This document shows, piece by piece, positions 25,256-34,284 of a stretch of 64,000 nt of DNA; the first letter of the stretch is position 1, and each line of letters opens with the position of its first letter. Made by a program: the position numbers and the translations under genes. Source of the stretch: Sphingopyxis sp. GW247-27LB (lineage in GTDB: Bacteria > Pseudomonadota > Alphaproteobacteria > Sphingomonadales > Sphingomonadaceae). The notes below the pieces were generated by a model. That model was not told the origin of the DNA and searched no databases. It worked only from the letters and a program-made list of their open reading frames with translations. The stretch spans positions 248,338 to 312,337 of the forward strand of contig NZ_NIWD01000013.1 in NCBI RefSeq assembly GCF_002277025.1, given 5' to 3'.

Positions 25256-26302
25256 TCACCCGATCAGGTCGAGGCTCCCCAGCGCGAGCGCCTGCCGCGC
25301 CGGGCGCTCGGCCATCACCGCGAACATCTCGTCGCCGCGCTCGGTGCGTTCGACGCTCATCGACGCGAAGACCGCCATGAAATAACCGCTGAGCGCGCCG
25401 ATCCGGTAGTCGTCCCACAGCCCCGCAAGATCGGGATCGATGCCGCGCCGTTGCAGCGCCGCGCTCCACTGGTCGAACGCCGGACGATCGGCGGTAGCGC
25501 GCTCGACGGGGTCGGCGATGCTGGTGCCGATCAGATAGGCGAGGTCGCTCGCCCCGCTGCCGCGCCCCAGCGTCTGCCAGTCGACGAGCCAGCAGCGCCC
25601 GCTGTCTGGCGCGAACAGGATATTGTCGATGCGAAGGTCGCCGTGGACGATCGTCCGCGCGGCGGGCTGGCGGGTCAGATAGGCGTCCATCCGCTCGACG
25701 ATCCCGGCGCCGAGGTCGAGCACCTCGGGCTCCAGCCGCTCGGCATAGCGTTCGCGAAAGCCCAGATAGAGCTGCGGAAACAGCGTGCGAATGACTTCGC
25801 CATTGTCGCGCGTGAGCCAGGGCAGCGCGTCGAGCCGCGCGTCGTTCCACAGCAGCGCATGCAGCCCGGCCGCCGCATCGATGCAGGGTGCGAGCCCGCC
25901 CAGCCCCAGCCCCGCCAGTTGATCGCCCTGCCGCGCGGGCGCAAGGTCTCCGAGCAGGAGGATGAAATCGACCTCGTCGTCCGCGATTTCGGCATGGTGA
26001 CAGAGCGGCGCGGCGACGCCGCTGTCGTCTGCCAGTTCACGATACCAGCTCACTTCCTTGACATAGGTGCCGGTCAGCTTGGCGATATGGCGGCTCGCCG
26101 CATCGTGGCTCGGGCATTTGGCGATGATCGTCGCGGGCGCCCCGGCACCTTCGGCCCAGTCGAGCGTCAGGCGAAAGCTGTCGCACATCTGCCCGGTGCC
26201 GACCTTCGCCGAGGTAAAGCCGCGCAAAGTCCCGGCCGGCGCTCCGAGCTTGTCCGCGAGCCACGCCGGGGTCATCGCCTCCGGCGATGTCGGAAAGCTC
26301 AT
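25256..26302 (-). CDS. APH/ecdysteroid-kinase-like phosphotransferase
   Basis: A 348-residue kinase of the aminoglycoside-phosphotransferase fold. The catalytic loop IVHGDLRIDNILF and the metal site CWLVDWQTLGRGSGASDLAYLIG are intact; an N-terminal lysine in IIAKCP may bind ATP. Members phosphorylate small alcohols (choline, homoserine, ecdysteroids, or steroid-like compounds); the substrate cannot be told. Its ATG overlaps the stop of the upstream 363-residue unknown gene (ATGA), so they likely form one pathway. The stop is close to the rpsI terminator on the other strand. Confidence 0.85.
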   Translation of the reverse strand: MSFPTSPEAMTPAWLADKLGAPAGTLRGFTSAKVGTGQMCDSFRLTLDWAEGAGAPATIIAKCPSHDAASRHIAKLTGTYVKEVSWYRELADDSGVAAPLCHHAEIADDEVDFILLLGDLAPARQGDQLAGLGLGGLAPCIDAAAGLHALLWNDARLDALPWLTRDNGEVIRTLFPQLYLGFRERYAERLEPEVLDLGAGIVERMDAYLTRQPAARTIVHGDLRIDNILFAPDSGRCWLVDWQTLGRGSGASDLAYLIGTSIADPVERATADRPAFDQWSAALQRRGIDPDLAGLWDDYRIGALSGYFMAVFASMSVERTERGDEMFAVMAERPARQALALGSLDLIG

Positions 26303-27390
26303 CGGACGGGATCCATCAGGCCCGAAAGGCCGGTCGGGGCGTGCGGGCCGACGAATAATTGTTCGAGCACGCCGATGCCGCGGTGCCGGCTGTCGCCATC
26401 GGTGAGCTCGGCGGTGACGAGTGCCTGGATGTGCATCGCGAGGGGGTTGCCCCAGGCACGCTCGGCCTCCGACAGGCTGTCGTGCGCGACGGCCAGCTCG
26501 GCTCCATGATCGAGGCCGTGGCCCCACGCCGGATGGGTGTAGCCGAGCCCGCTCATCGCGAAAACCGGCCCCGAGGGCTCCAGCGTCAGCGCACGGCCGC
26601 TGCCGAGGTCGGCGGTCATCCTCGCGATTCGCCGCGACCCCGCTTGCCAGTCGACGGCGAAGGTCGCGGCGTCGAAATGCCGCTCCGTTCCGCCGTCGGC
26701 AACAATCACCGCGCGGCGGTTCCAGGGCGTCCCAGCGCCGTCGTCGTTGCTGTGGAAGAAGAGCGAGCGGTCCTCGAAATTGCAGGGCGTCCACAGCCAG
26801 AAGAACTGGTTGAAATTGCCCTCCGGCGGCGGTTGCGGCTCGCTCGCGCCTACCGGGCGGATGCCCCAGCTCCGGTCGCGGGTGCCGGTCCAGCCGGCGC
26901 CCACCTCGGCGCGCTCGCCATCGACCGACAGCCAGCCCGACCAGCGGCCGTTCTGCGTCATGCGCGTATAATCCATGAACAGGCGGGTGCCGTTGCGGCG
27001 GATGAAGCGCGGTTCCTCGATCGGGAAATGGCGGCCCGTGAAGGTGAGTTCGCCGGCCAGCGGGCCGTTTCCGGCGGCGATGCGCAGCGTCACCCTTTCC
27101 AGCGGCGCGTCGATCTGGATCGCGATCGGGCCGACCGTCAGGTCGAGCCGCTCGCCCGCCGAACGGCGGCTCGCGCGCAAATTATGCTGTACCCCGTCCG
27201 CGACGACGCAAAAGCTGGCATCGATAATACCGAGCTGCGGATAAAAGCCCATCGCTGCGGCAAAGAAGACCGACCCGTCGGGCGAATAGCCGTTGAAGAA
27301 ATAGCGGTCGTAGAAATTGCGATCGGTCCCCGCGAACGCGACCGGCTCGCTCGTCTGGTGCAGCGGATAATCGTCGCCTTTTGTCAGCAT
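26299..27390 (-). CDS. Conserved beta-rich protein of unknown function (possible AttH/CrtC-like fold)
   Basis: A 363-residue protein without a signal peptide. It is rich in beta strands with Trp/Tyr/Phe (NFYDRYFFNGYSPDGSVFFAAAMGFYPQ, RSWGIRP, FFWLWTPCNFEDRSLFFHSNDD). The two-half, strand-rich composition resembles AttH/carotenoid-hydratase-like lipocalin folds, where two beta barrels hold a hydrophobic ligand. I do not recognise a specific family, so treat this as a guess. It is coupled (ATGA) to the downstream phosphotransferase; such a pair might bind and phosphorylate a lipid or polyketide-like compound. It has a clear ATG. Confidence 0.65.
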   Translation of the reverse strand: MLTKGDDYPLHQTSEPVAFAGTDRNFYDRYFFNGYSPDGSVFFAAAMGFYPQLGIIDASFCVVADGVQHNLRASRRSAGERLDLTVGPIAIQIDAPLERVTLRIAAGNGPLAGELTFTGRHFPIEEPRFIRRNGTRLFMDYTRMTQNGRWSGWLSVDGERAEVGAGWTGTRDRSWGIRPVGASEPQPPPEGNFNQFFWLWTPCNFEDRSLFFHSNDDGAGTPWNRRAVIVADGGTERHFDAATFAVDWQAGSRRIARMTADLGSGRALTLEPSGPVFAMSGLGYTHPAWGHGLDHGAELAVAHDSLSEAERAWGNPLAMHIQALVTAELTDGDSRHRGIGVLEQLFVGPHAPTGLSGLMDPVR

Positions 27391-27439
27391 CTTCTCTCAT
27401 CCCGTTTTTTCTTGCAACCTAACGGGAAGATGCGCGGCG

Positions 27440-28294
27440 TCAATGCACCGGCGGATCGACCGGGGGCACGGTGCCGACCGGTGCAACGGGGTCGCCGGGT
27501 TCGCGCGGCGGCAGGGCGTCGGGCGGGATGTCGCGAATCTGCATGTCGGGCGTCGGAACCGCGGCGAGATTGCGCACGCTGACGTCGAGCGCACCGGTCG
27601 CGGGATCGAGGCGCAGCGCATTGAAGCTCGGCGGTGTCGACCGGATGCGCCGCGACAGGGTTCCGGCGCCGATCATGCGGATGGGCCCCGCCGCGGTCGA
27701 CTGGACGAGATCGAAGGCGTCGTGGACATGGCCCGTCAGCACCGCCGTGACGCCGCGCGCCGCGAGTTCGCGCAGCGCCCTCGCGCCGCCGCGGGTCAGC
27801 GCGCGGCCTTTCGTCCCGGCCTCGACCAGCGGATGATGCGCGGTGACGAGGATGCGGCTGCCCGGCGGCGCGCCGTCGATCGCGGCGAGCGTCCGCGCGA
27901 GCGCTTTCGGCGTCACCCGGCCTTTCGACCAGTCGAGCCGCCACTGCGCGCGCGCCGTGGTCTTGAGCGGGACAATCGCGACGCCGGGCAGGTCGAGCTC
28001 GCGTTCCAGCAGCGCCTCGATCCCGCGAATCCGCCGATAGGGATCGAAAAAGCGCTCGACGAGGTTGAAATAGGGAAGGTCGTGGTTGCCGACCTCGACC
28101 GTCACCGGGACGTCGAGCGTGCCGATCCAGTCGCACGCCGCGGCGAATTCGCGGGGCCGAGCGCGCATCGTCAGGTCGCCGGTGATCAGCACCGCGGCCG
28201 GCCGCTCGCGCGCGACGCAGTCGGCGAGCCAGGCGAGCGCCGCCGGATCCTCGAGCCCGAAATGCAGGTCGCTGATGTGGAAGAGCAGGGTCAT
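27440..28294 (-). CDS. Calcineurin-like metallophosphoesterase
   Basis: A 284-residue phosphoesterase with the full di-metal signature in order: HISDLHFG (10 residues from the start), GDLTMR, GNHDLPYF, VTAHHPLV and LTGHVHDAFD. The family cleaves cyclic nucleotides, nucleotides, phospholipid headgroups or 3',5'-cAMP-type substrates; the exact substrate cannot be predicted. Its ATG overlaps the stop of the lipid-kinase-like gene (ATGA), so it probably works with it on a phosphorylated lipid; this is inference. Confidence 0.88.
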   Translation of the reverse strand: MTLLFHISDLHFGLEDPAALAWLADCVARERPAAVLITGDLTMRARPREFAAACDWIGTLDVPVTVEVGNHDLPYFNLVERFFDPYRRIRGIEALLERELDLPGVAIVPLKTTARAQWRLDWSKGRVTPKALARTLAAIDGAPPGSRILVTAHHPLVEAGTKGRALTRGGARALRELAARGVTAVLTGHVHDAFDLVQSTAAGPIRMIGAGTLSRRIRSTPPSFNALRLDPATGALDVSVRNLAAVPTPDMQIRDIPPDALPPREPGDPVAPVGTVPPVDPPVH

Positions 28295-29121
28295 GCCGTC
28301 GCGATGAAGTCGACCGCGCTGGAACCGAGCGCGAAGCGGGCGGGCGAAGGGGTTTCGCGAAGCTCGCCGTCATATTCGAGGCTGATCGGCGTCTCGCTTT
28401 CGAGGATGATCGTCTCGCCGGACGCGATCTCTTCGCTCGGCCCGTCGCGGAAATCGCCGCCGAGCCAGGCGAGGCCATGGCGCAGCACGTCGGCGGTTCC
28501 CTCGGTCAGGATGCCGCTGGCGCGGACGCCCGCTTCGGTCGGAGTCAGGATGATCGCGGGATAGGCCTGGTCCTGCCCCGCGACGCGGACGCCGGGGGCG
28601 TTCAGCATCTCGTCGAGCGCGTCGGGGGCAGCGCCCGCCGCTTCGAGCAGCCCGTCCTGCCGCATCGTCTCGCGCACCTCGGCCCAGCGGGTCGCGGGAC
28701 CCGCGACGATGGTGATGAAGGCGTCGTCGCCCTCGCCGCGAATAACCGGTATGGTGCGCCGCCGTCCCTTGCCGCGCAGTGCGTCGGTCACGATCTCGGG
28801 CGCCAGCCGATCGCCGTGGAGCGCCTTTGACAAGAGGTTGAGCGTGCCGCCGGGGAGTGGCAGCACCGCCCCGTCCCAGTCCGCCGCGCTGCTCGCGGCG
28901 GCGTTGATGGTCCCATCGCCGGTCCAGACGAGCAGCAGGTCGATATCCTGCGCGCGCAAGGCCGCGGCGTCCGGAATTTCATCGTCGGGGAGCGCGAAGG
29001 TCGCGGCGAGCGGAGTGCCGGCGGCGCGACAGGCCTCGACGATGGCGTCGTGGATGGCGGGATCGTGGCTGCCGCTCTGGCTGTTGCAGACAAGGGCGGG
29101 GCGCGTGAAAGGGCTGGTCAT
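28291..29121 (-). CDS. Diacylglycerol-kinase-like lipid kinase
   Basis: A 276-residue protein of the diacylglycerol/sphingosine kinase catalytic fold. The nucleotide motif reads LLVWTGDGTINAAA (GDGT in place of GGDGT) and the next loop PLPGGTLNLLSKAL (family GTGN-like). Members phosphorylate diacylglycerol, sphingosine or ceramide; sphingomonads make sphingolipids, so a sphingoid substrate is possible. The C-terminal beta domain (SLEYDGELRETPS) is present. It is followed, with overlap, by the metallophosphoesterase gene, and diverges from the esterase gene. Confidence 0.82.
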   Translation of the reverse strand: MTSPFTRPALVCNSQSGSHDPAIHDAIVEACRAAGTPLAATFALPDDEIPDAAALRAQDIDLLLVWTGDGTINAAASSAADWDGAVLPLPGGTLNLLSKALHGDRLAPEIVTDALRGKGRRRTIPVIRGEGDDAFITIVAGPATRWAEVRETMRQDGLLEAAGAAPDALDEMLNAPGVRVAGQDQAYPAIILTPTEAGVRASGILTEGTADVLRHGLAWLGGDFRDGPSEEIASGETIILESETPISLEYDGELRETPSPARFALGSSAVDFIATA

Positions 29122-29234
29122 GCCTTTCTTACGCCCGAAGGCGGAAAAGGTCGCGCGGTTCGGCGCTTGTTCGCGGGCGCGGTGCCCTGTAGGGCGCGAG
29201 GCTCGCGACGGATCACGATGTCAGGGAACGGCGG

Positions 29235-30158
29235 TTGATCAAATTCCTCTTCTTGGCGGCCGTGCTCCTGCTGCTGTTCGGCGGCGGCGCGAAAGCGGTC
29301 GTCGCGGGTGGCGCCCGCTCGCTCGACATGGCCGACCGGCTGCTCGGGCGCGGTGGCGCGCGTCGGGTGGTGGCGGGCCAGTCCTATGGCGATGGTCCGC
29401 GCCGTCTCCTCGACGTCTGGGCGCCCGAAGCGGCGCAGGCGGGCGATCGGCTGCCGGTGATCGTCTTCTTCTACGGCGGCGGCTGGAGCAGCGGCGATCG
29501 CGAGCATTATGGCTTCGCCGGCCGCGCGCTCGCCGAAGAGGGGTTCGTCACCGTCATCCCCGATTACCGCCTGGCCCCCAAGGCGCATTGGCCCGATTTC
29601 CTCCACGACAGCGCGGACGCGGTCGCCTGGGTGCAGGCGCATATCGGCGATTTCGGCGGCGATCCCGACCGCATCGCGCTGATGGGTCATTCGGCGGGCG
29701 CCTATAATGCCGCGATGCTCGCGCTCGATCCGCAATGGCTGCGCGGCGCGGGAAGCGACCCTACGGCGATTCGCGGCGTCGCCGGGCTCGCCGGTCCCTA
29801 TGACTTTCTGCCGATGGAAAAGGGCGGCCGCGCCGACAAGGCGATGGGCAAGGTTCGCCCCGCCGAAAAGACCCAGCCGATCGCCTTCGCGCGCGGCGAT
29901 GCGCCGCCGCTGTGGCTCGCGACCGGCGACGAGGATGAAACGGTGCGGCCGCGCAACAGCCAGAATCTCGCCGCCGCGATTCAGGCGGCGGGCGGCTCGG
30001 CGGACCTGCGCATCTATCCGGGCGTCGGCCACACGGGCATCGTCATGGCGCTCGCCGCGCCTTTCCGTGCGAAGGGGCCAGTGCTCGCCGAGGCGAGCGA
30101 TTTCCTGCGCGGCGTCACGGGACGGCGCGTCGCTCCGCTCGCGGAGGCGGCACGATGA
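29235..30158 (+). CDS. Alpha/beta-hydrolase esterase with N-terminal anchor
   Basis: A 307-residue hormone-sensitive-lipase-like hydrolase. Residues 3-22 are hydrophobic (signal anchor). The oxyanion region is VIVFFYGGGWSSGD, the nucleophile elbow is MGHSAGA, and the acid and His follow in GDEDETVRP and GVGHTG. It likely cleaves acyl esters at the membrane or in the periplasm. The start is TTG at 29235, with AGGGAACGG before it; no better in-frame ATG lies nearby. It overlaps the nucleotidyltransferase gene by ATGA. Confidence 0.85.
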   Translation: MIKFLFLAAVLLLLFGGGAKAVVAGGARSLDMADRLLGRGGARRVVAGQSYGDGPRRLLDVWAPEAAQAGDRLPVIVFFYGGGWSSGDREHYGFAGRALAEEGFVTVIPDYRLAPKAHWPDFLHDSADAVAWVQAHIGDFGGDPDRIALMGHSAGAYNAAMLALDPQWLRGAGSDPTAIRGVAGLAGPYDFLPMEKGGRADKAMGKVRPAEKTQPIAFARGDAPPLWLATGDEDETVRPRNSQNLAAAIQAAGGSADLRIYPGVGHTGIVMALAAPFRAKGPVLAEASDFLRGVTGRRVAPLAEAAR

Positions 30159-30919
30159 CAATCCCCGCCATCGTCATGGCCGGCAGCCGCCCCGGCCCCG
30201 ATCCGCTGCTGTCGGGCAGCAGTGTTTCGACCAAGGCGCTGCTGCCGATCGCGGGACAGCCGATGCTCGCACATGTCGTGCGTGCGCTCCGCGCTTCGCC
30301 GCTGGTCGGGCCGATCACCATCCTCGCGCAGAAGAGCGCCGATCTTGCCGCCGAACCGGCGCTCGCCGGGCTTTCTGATCTGCATTTCGCGGATTCGGGG
30401 CAGGGGATCAGCAGTTCGCTCGCCGCCGCGCTGCCCGAGGGCGATGCGCCGCTGCTGGTGACGACCGCCGACAATGTGCTGCTGACCCCCGCGATGATCG
30501 CCGAATTCCTCGCGGGCGCCGCGGACAGCGACGTCGCGGTGGCGATGGTCGAGCGGAACGTGTTGCTCGCGCGCTACCCCGAATCGAAGCGTACCTGGCT
30601 CAAGTTCCGTGGCGGCTGGTGGTCGGGCGCGAACCTGTTTCGCCTGCGCGGACGGCGCGTGCTGCCGCTGCTCGACTTCTGGGGGCGGATCGAGCGCGAC
30701 CGCAAGAAGGGGCTGAAAATCATCGCCGCCTTCGGCCCCATCCTGCTGCTTGCCGTCGTGCTGCGGCTGATCACCATCCACCAGGGCGTCGCGCGCGCGG
30801 GTCTGCGCTTCGGATTGAAGGCGAAGGTGGTGCCGATGTCAGAGGGCGAAGCGTGTATCGACGCCGACAAGCCCGCGGACGTCGAACTGATCGAGAAGAT
30901 CATGGCGGCGCGAGTTTAA
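30155..30919 (+). CDS. Nucleotidyltransferase-family protein (MobA/GlmU-like N-terminal domain)
   Basis: A 254-residue GT-A nucleotidyltransferase. It begins with AIVMAGSRPGPDPLL and STKALLPIAGQPMLAHVVRALRAS, the sugar-nucleotide pyrophosphorylase loop, and has a TTADNVLL metal site. A hydrophobic stretch IAAFGPILLLAVVLRLITI (about 189-207) is unusual for a soluble enzyme and suggests membrane contact. It probably activates a polyol or sugar phosphate with CTP or UTP, perhaps for an unusual phospholipid. Coupled by ATGA to the esterase gene; a repeat follows it. Confidence 0.78.
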   Translation: MTIPAIVMAGSRPGPDPLLSGSSVSTKALLPIAGQPMLAHVVRALRASPLVGPITILAQKSADLAAEPALAGLSDLHFADSGQGISSSLAAALPEGDAPLLVTTADNVLLTPAMIAEFLAGAADSDVAVAMVERNVLLARYPESKRTWLKFRGGWWSGANLFRLRGRRVLPLLDFWGRIERDRKKGLKIIAAFGPILLLAVVLRLITIHQGVARAGLRFGLKAKVVPMSEGEACIDADKPADVELIEKIMAARV

Positions 30920-30939
30920 GCGGTCGGGTTTGCCCGCAA

Positions 30940-31028
30940 CTCGTCATTGCGAGCGAAGCGAAGCAATCCAGGACGGTTACCGCGGGCTCTGGATTGCCGC
31001 GTCGCCTTCGGCTCCTCGCAATGACGAG
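30940..31028. repeat. Intergenic palindromic repeat
   Basis: The outer arms CTCGTCATTGCGAG and CTCGCAATGACGAG are nearly perfect inverted copies at the two ends of 89 bp. AAGCAATCCA and TGGATTGCC extend the pairing. It lies between the nucleotidyltransferase and the convergent kinase-like gene and is typical of widely dispersed intergenic repeats in this group. Confidence 0.8.
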
Positions 31029-31038
31029 GTGGGAAAGA

Positions 31039-31728
31039 TCAGGCCGCCGCCAGCGCCTTGTCCACCGCCGCCGTCGCCAGCGCCAGCTCCTCCTCATAGG
31101 GAATCGTCGCGTCGATATCGACGATCGGCGCCCCGTTGAATGTCAGCAGCGGCACCGTTTCAACCTTGCGCGCGATCAGCGCGCGGTCGTGATCGGGCTT
31201 GCGCGCCATCACCGTGTCGACGTCGACGTGCAGGCGGATGACCAGCGTCGGAACATAGGATGCCATTTCGGCATAGAGCGCGCCTTCCTCCGCTTGAATC
31301 GCGGCGAGGCGCGGGTTGGTCGCGCGGCCGGCGAGGATCGGGCCGTCGTGGAGGCCGGGCACCTCGAGCTGCGGATAGCGGTCGGTGACCACGGTGATGC
31401 CGGCGCGGCGCTGCGCGACCAGCGCGTCGAACTTCGCCCGCCGCCGCCGCGACCGGCGCAGCGCATAGCGCGCCGCGAACAGGCTGGGGATCGGTTCGCC
31501 CGGATCGCGCAGCCGGTCGGCGATGCCGTCGAGCCAGCGGTGGAGCGGCGGTCCGATGATCGGCCAGCGCCCGATCCGGCGCCCCTGCTCGCCCGACCCG
31601 AGGCCAAGATAGCCAGCCTCGGCGCGGCGCGTCTGCTGGATATGCGCGAGCAGGTCGGCCGACAGGGTCGACTTTCCCGACCCGTCGCTGCCGACGACTG
31701 CGATCAGGGGAGCGAGCTCGCTCCCCAT
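31039..31728 (-). CDS. P-loop kinase, thymidylate-kinase-like
   Basis: A 229-residue P-loop protein with Walker A GSDGSGKST near residue 14 and a VVTDRYP segment (the DRY of the dTMP kinase family) in the middle, followed by a Arg/Lys lid region and VIRLHVDVDTVMARK. True Tmk has a longer lid and a TTREP site, which are not seen, so this is probably a kinase of another small molecule, as found in surface-polysaccharide loci. It starts 4 bp after the membrane methyltransferase stop on the same strand. Confidence 0.78.
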   Translation of the reverse strand: MGSELAPLIAVVGSDGSGKSTLSADLLAHIQQTRRAEAGYLGLGSGEQGRRIGRWPIIGPPLHRWLDGIADRLRDPGEPIPSLFAARYALRRSRRRRAKFDALVAQRRAGITVVTDRYPQLEVPGLHDGPILAGRATNPRLAAIQAEEGALYAEMASYVPTLVIRLHVDVDTVMARKPDHDRALIARKVETVPLLTFNGAPIVDIDATIPYEEELALATAAVDKALAAA

Positions 31729-31732
31729 GCGC

Positions 31733-32473
31733 TCAGCTCAGTTCCTTGAAGAAGCCGATCATCTTCAGCCCGCCGATGAAGAAGCGGACGATGACGAGCG
31801 CGGCAAAGGCATAGACCCAGTTCCACTGCGCCGGGGTCAGCGCGTCGAAGCTGAAATCGAGCCGCGCGAACCAGGTCAGGAAGACAGTGGTGGCGAGGAG
31901 GAACAGCTTGTTCTGTTCGCGCCAGATCATCCGCTTCCACCAGAAGGGATATTTGGGCTTCACCCAACCCGTCAGGCGCGGGAGCAGCGCGGGAACGTCC
32001 TTCGCCCATTCGGCATGCGCCGCGCCGAACTTTTCGCGCAGATATTCTTCCTCATAGATCGAGATACGTTCGTAGATCAGGATCGCGAGCAGGAAGGCGA
32101 TCGCGCCGAAAACCCAGCTTCCTGACAGCATCGCGAGCCCGGTGAAGTTAAGGATGCGGCCGACATAGAGCGGGTTGCGGACCAGGCTGTAGGGACCGGT
32201 GGTGTTGAGTTCGCTCGCCTCGGCGGCGACCTTGGCGCGCCCCGAGGTGCCGAGCGCGGCCCAGCCGCTGGTGAAGACGCGGACGATCGCGCCCGCGCTC
32301 GCGACGCCGAGCGACAGCCAGAACCAGGCGCAATCGCCGACGGCCGTGTTGAACGGACCCCAGTCCTTGCTGCACCAGGCGATCAACACCGAGATCGCGA
32401 TGGTGATGTAGATATAGGTGCCGCGAATGAAAAAGAGGCGCTTGCCGCTGCGGGCGAGTTCTTGCTGGTACAT
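31733..32473 (-). CDS. Isoprenylcysteine-carboxyl-methyltransferase-like membrane protein
   Basis: A 246-residue membrane protein with about five hydrophobic segments. The family signature is NTTGPYSLVRNPLYVGRILNFTGLAMLSGSW, followed by the cofactor region IYEEEYLREKFGAAHAEWAKDVPALLP. ICMT/PEMT-like proteins methylate lipids or isoprenoid-linked groups using S-adenosylmethionine, but bacterial members are mostly uncharacterised. Gene order with a flippase, a lipid kinase and a nucleotidyltransferase suggests lipid or glycan modification. The kinase-like gene lies directly downstream. Confidence 0.8.
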   Translation of the reverse strand: MYQQELARSGKRLFFIRGTYIYITIAISVLIAWCSKDWGPFNTAVGDCAWFWLSLGVASAGAIVRVFTSGWAALGTSGRAKVAAEASELNTTGPYSLVRNPLYVGRILNFTGLAMLSGSWVFGAIAFLLAILIYERISIYEEEYLREKFGAAHAEWAKDVPALLPRLTGWVKPKYPFWWKRMIWREQNKLFLLATTVFLTWFARLDFSFDALTPAQWNWVYAFAALVIVRFFIGGLKMIGFFKELS

Positions 32474-32574
32474 CGAGTTCCGCCTGTTGGCCGCGCGGGA
32501 TCAAATCCCTGGCGGCGAAAAATCAGTCGCCCCCTCTAGCAAATTTTGCGGCCAAAATAAGACCTATCCCTCCT

Positions 32575-32627
32575 TCGTCACCCTGGACGTGATCCGGGGT
32601 CCATCTGCGCGCGTGGGGGAATGACGA
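32575..32627. repeat. Intergenic inverted repeat
   Basis: Ends TCGTCA (32575-32580) and TGACGA (32622-32627) are inverted, with an inner TGGAC...GTCCA pair at about 32584-32603. It fills the gap between two leftward genes. A resemblance to common GGACTTGATCCGGGGTCC-type dispersed repeats is from memory. Confidence 0.6.
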
Positions 32628-32634
32628 AGGAAAG

Positions 32635-34167
32635 CTATACGAGCCGCAGTTTGCGCGCCGTCTTGCCGAGCGAAGCGCGGTCGGCGTGGGGGAGGGCGAA
32701 GCGCAGGGAGAGCCAGATCGCGCCCGCGGCGATGGCGGTGATCAGCGGCAGCGCGACCGGATCGGGCAGGCGGCTCGCGAGCAGCGCGATGGCGCCGGCG
32801 CCGAGCGTGATTGCGAGCCCGATCGCCGCGACCTTCGGAAATTGATGGTCGAAGGGATGGAGGCGCTCGCCCGCCGCGAGCTGGATCATCGGGATGCCCG
32901 CCATCACGACAAGGCCGATCGACATGGCGAGGGTGACGCCGGTCAGCGCATCCATATGGCCGACGATCAGCCCGCCCGCGCCGACCGCGACGATCACTCC
33001 GAACAGGCTCGCGGTGAGCTGGTGGCGGAAGGCCGCAACAACCTGCAGCACGGGGAGCGAGATACCGAGCACGGCTTCGAGCGCGCGCGCGAAAAGCAGG
33101 ATGATCACCGCGCCCTGCGCGATATGCGCCTGAGCGCCGAACAAGCCGAGCAGCGACGAACTGCCCGCGGCGAGCACCGCGGCGAGCGGCAGCGCGATCG
33201 CGAAGATCAGGCGCGTCGCATAGGCATAGATGTCGGCGACCTGCGCGCGTTCCGATCGCTCGGCGCTGGCCGCGAGCGGCGCGAGGACATAGACGAAGGC
33301 GATGCGGACGAGCTGGACGACGCTCGACAGCTTGCGCGCGATGGTGAAGAGGCCCGCCGCCGCCGCGCCCGCCGCGCCGGGAAGCAGCAGGTTGAGGATC
33401 AGCGCCGGCGCGTCGCCGAACAGCCGCGCGATGATGTTCGACGGCAGGATCGACAGGCCCGCCCAGAAGGTGCTGCGCGCGGTGTCGCTCGCCCAGGGCC
33501 CGCGCCAGAGGTCGGCGAAGCTGTAATAGCGCGCGAGCAGGCGGACGCACAGGAAGGCGGTGACGGCGAGTGAGCAGAGATGCGCGATGAACAGCCCCTT
33601 GAGGCCGAACCCGCCCGCGAAGAAGAGGCCGGCGAAGACCAGCCGCATGATCTGTTCCCAGACGATGCGCAGGCGGATCTCGGCGCCGAACACCATGCGC
33701 GCGCGCATCGCCGAGGTCGCGATCTCGACAAAGGCCCAGAGCGGCAGCGCCCAGACGAAGAGCTGGATCGCGGGGACGACGAGCGGCCGGTCCTTGTCGG
33801 CGACGTTGAGCAAGGGCGCGAGGTCGGCGGCGAAGAGCGCGATTCCCCCCGCGACGATCAGGCACGGGCCGACCCCGAAGACCATCGCGGTGCGCAGCGC
33901 CGCCGCCGCTTCGGCATCGCTCGCCGATTGCGGCACCGTACGCTGCATCGCGCTCGTCATGCCGGTGTCGAAGATATTCTCGAGCAGGTTGATCGTCGCC
34001 CACAGCACCGCATAGAGGCCATAGCCCGCGAGTCCGAACATCAGGACATAGAGCGGCTGCGCGACGATCTCGACCACGGCGCCGAGCCGCGCGAGCACGG
34101 TGGTGCCGAGCCCGCGCGCGACGTGGCGGCTGGTGACGGCAGGGGATGCGGCGGCGTCTTCGCTCAT
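32635..34167 (-). CDS. Wzx-like lipid-linked glycan flippase
   Basis: A 510-residue polytopic protein with about twelve to fourteen hydrophobic helices, evenly spaced, and the N-terminal [23 protein letters not shown] of polysaccharide transporters (MATE/MVF superfamily). It would flip undecaprenyl-linked oligosaccharides across the inner membrane, or a similar amphiphile. The start is ATG with an upstream GCAGGGG. It lies upstream of the ICMT-like and kinase-like genes on the same strand, separated from them by a repeat. Confidence 0.85.
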   Translation of the reverse strand: MSEDAAASPAVTSRHVARGLGTTVLARLGAVVEIVAQPLYVLMFGLAGYGLYAVLWATINLLENIFDTGMTSAMQRTVPQSASDAEAAAALRTAMVFGVGPCLIVAGGIALFAADLAPLLNVADKDRPLVVPAIQLFVWALPLWAFVEIATSAMRARMVFGAEIRLRIVWEQIMRLVFAGLFFAGGFGLKGLFIAHLCSLAVTAFLCVRLLARYYSFADLWRGPWASDTARSTFWAGLSILPSNIIARLFGDAPALILNLLLPGAAGAAAAGLFTIARKLSSVVQLVRIAFVYVLAPLAASAERSERAQVADIYAYATRLIFAIALPLAAVLAAGSSSLLGLFGAQAHIAQGAVIILLFARALEAVLGISLPVLQVVAAFRHQLTASLFGVIVAVGAGGLIVGHMDALTGVTLAMSIGLVVMAGIPMIQLAAGERLHPFDHQFPKVAAIGLAITLGAGAIALLASRLPDPVALPLITAIAAGAIWLSLRFALPHADRASLGKTARKLRLV

Positions 34168-34226
34168 CGCAGCGCCCCTAGCGACTTGCCCGCTCGCTCG
34201 CCAGCGGCTTTCGCGCTTTCAACCCC

Positions 34227-34255
34227 TTGTCGACTTCGCCAATCGGGTCTAGGCA
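34227..34255 (+). promoter_or_regulatory. Candidate promoter of sdhB-thioesterase-zapE
   Basis: TTGTCG (34227-34232) and TAGGCA (34250-34255) are 17 bp apart upstream of the sdhB start at 34285, giving a short leader of about 20-25 nt. Confidence 0.4.
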
Positions 34256-34284
34256 GCCCGCGATTGCACAAGGGAGCCCGCGAC

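Noticed and set aside
30940-31028. CRISPR array
   Set aside because: The element is a single inverted repeat, not direct repeats with spacers. No cas genes occur in the window.
31039-31728. True thymidylate kinase (tmk)
   Set aside because: Walker A and DRY motifs are present but the TMP-binding and lid patterns differ, and the location is in an envelope-type cluster.
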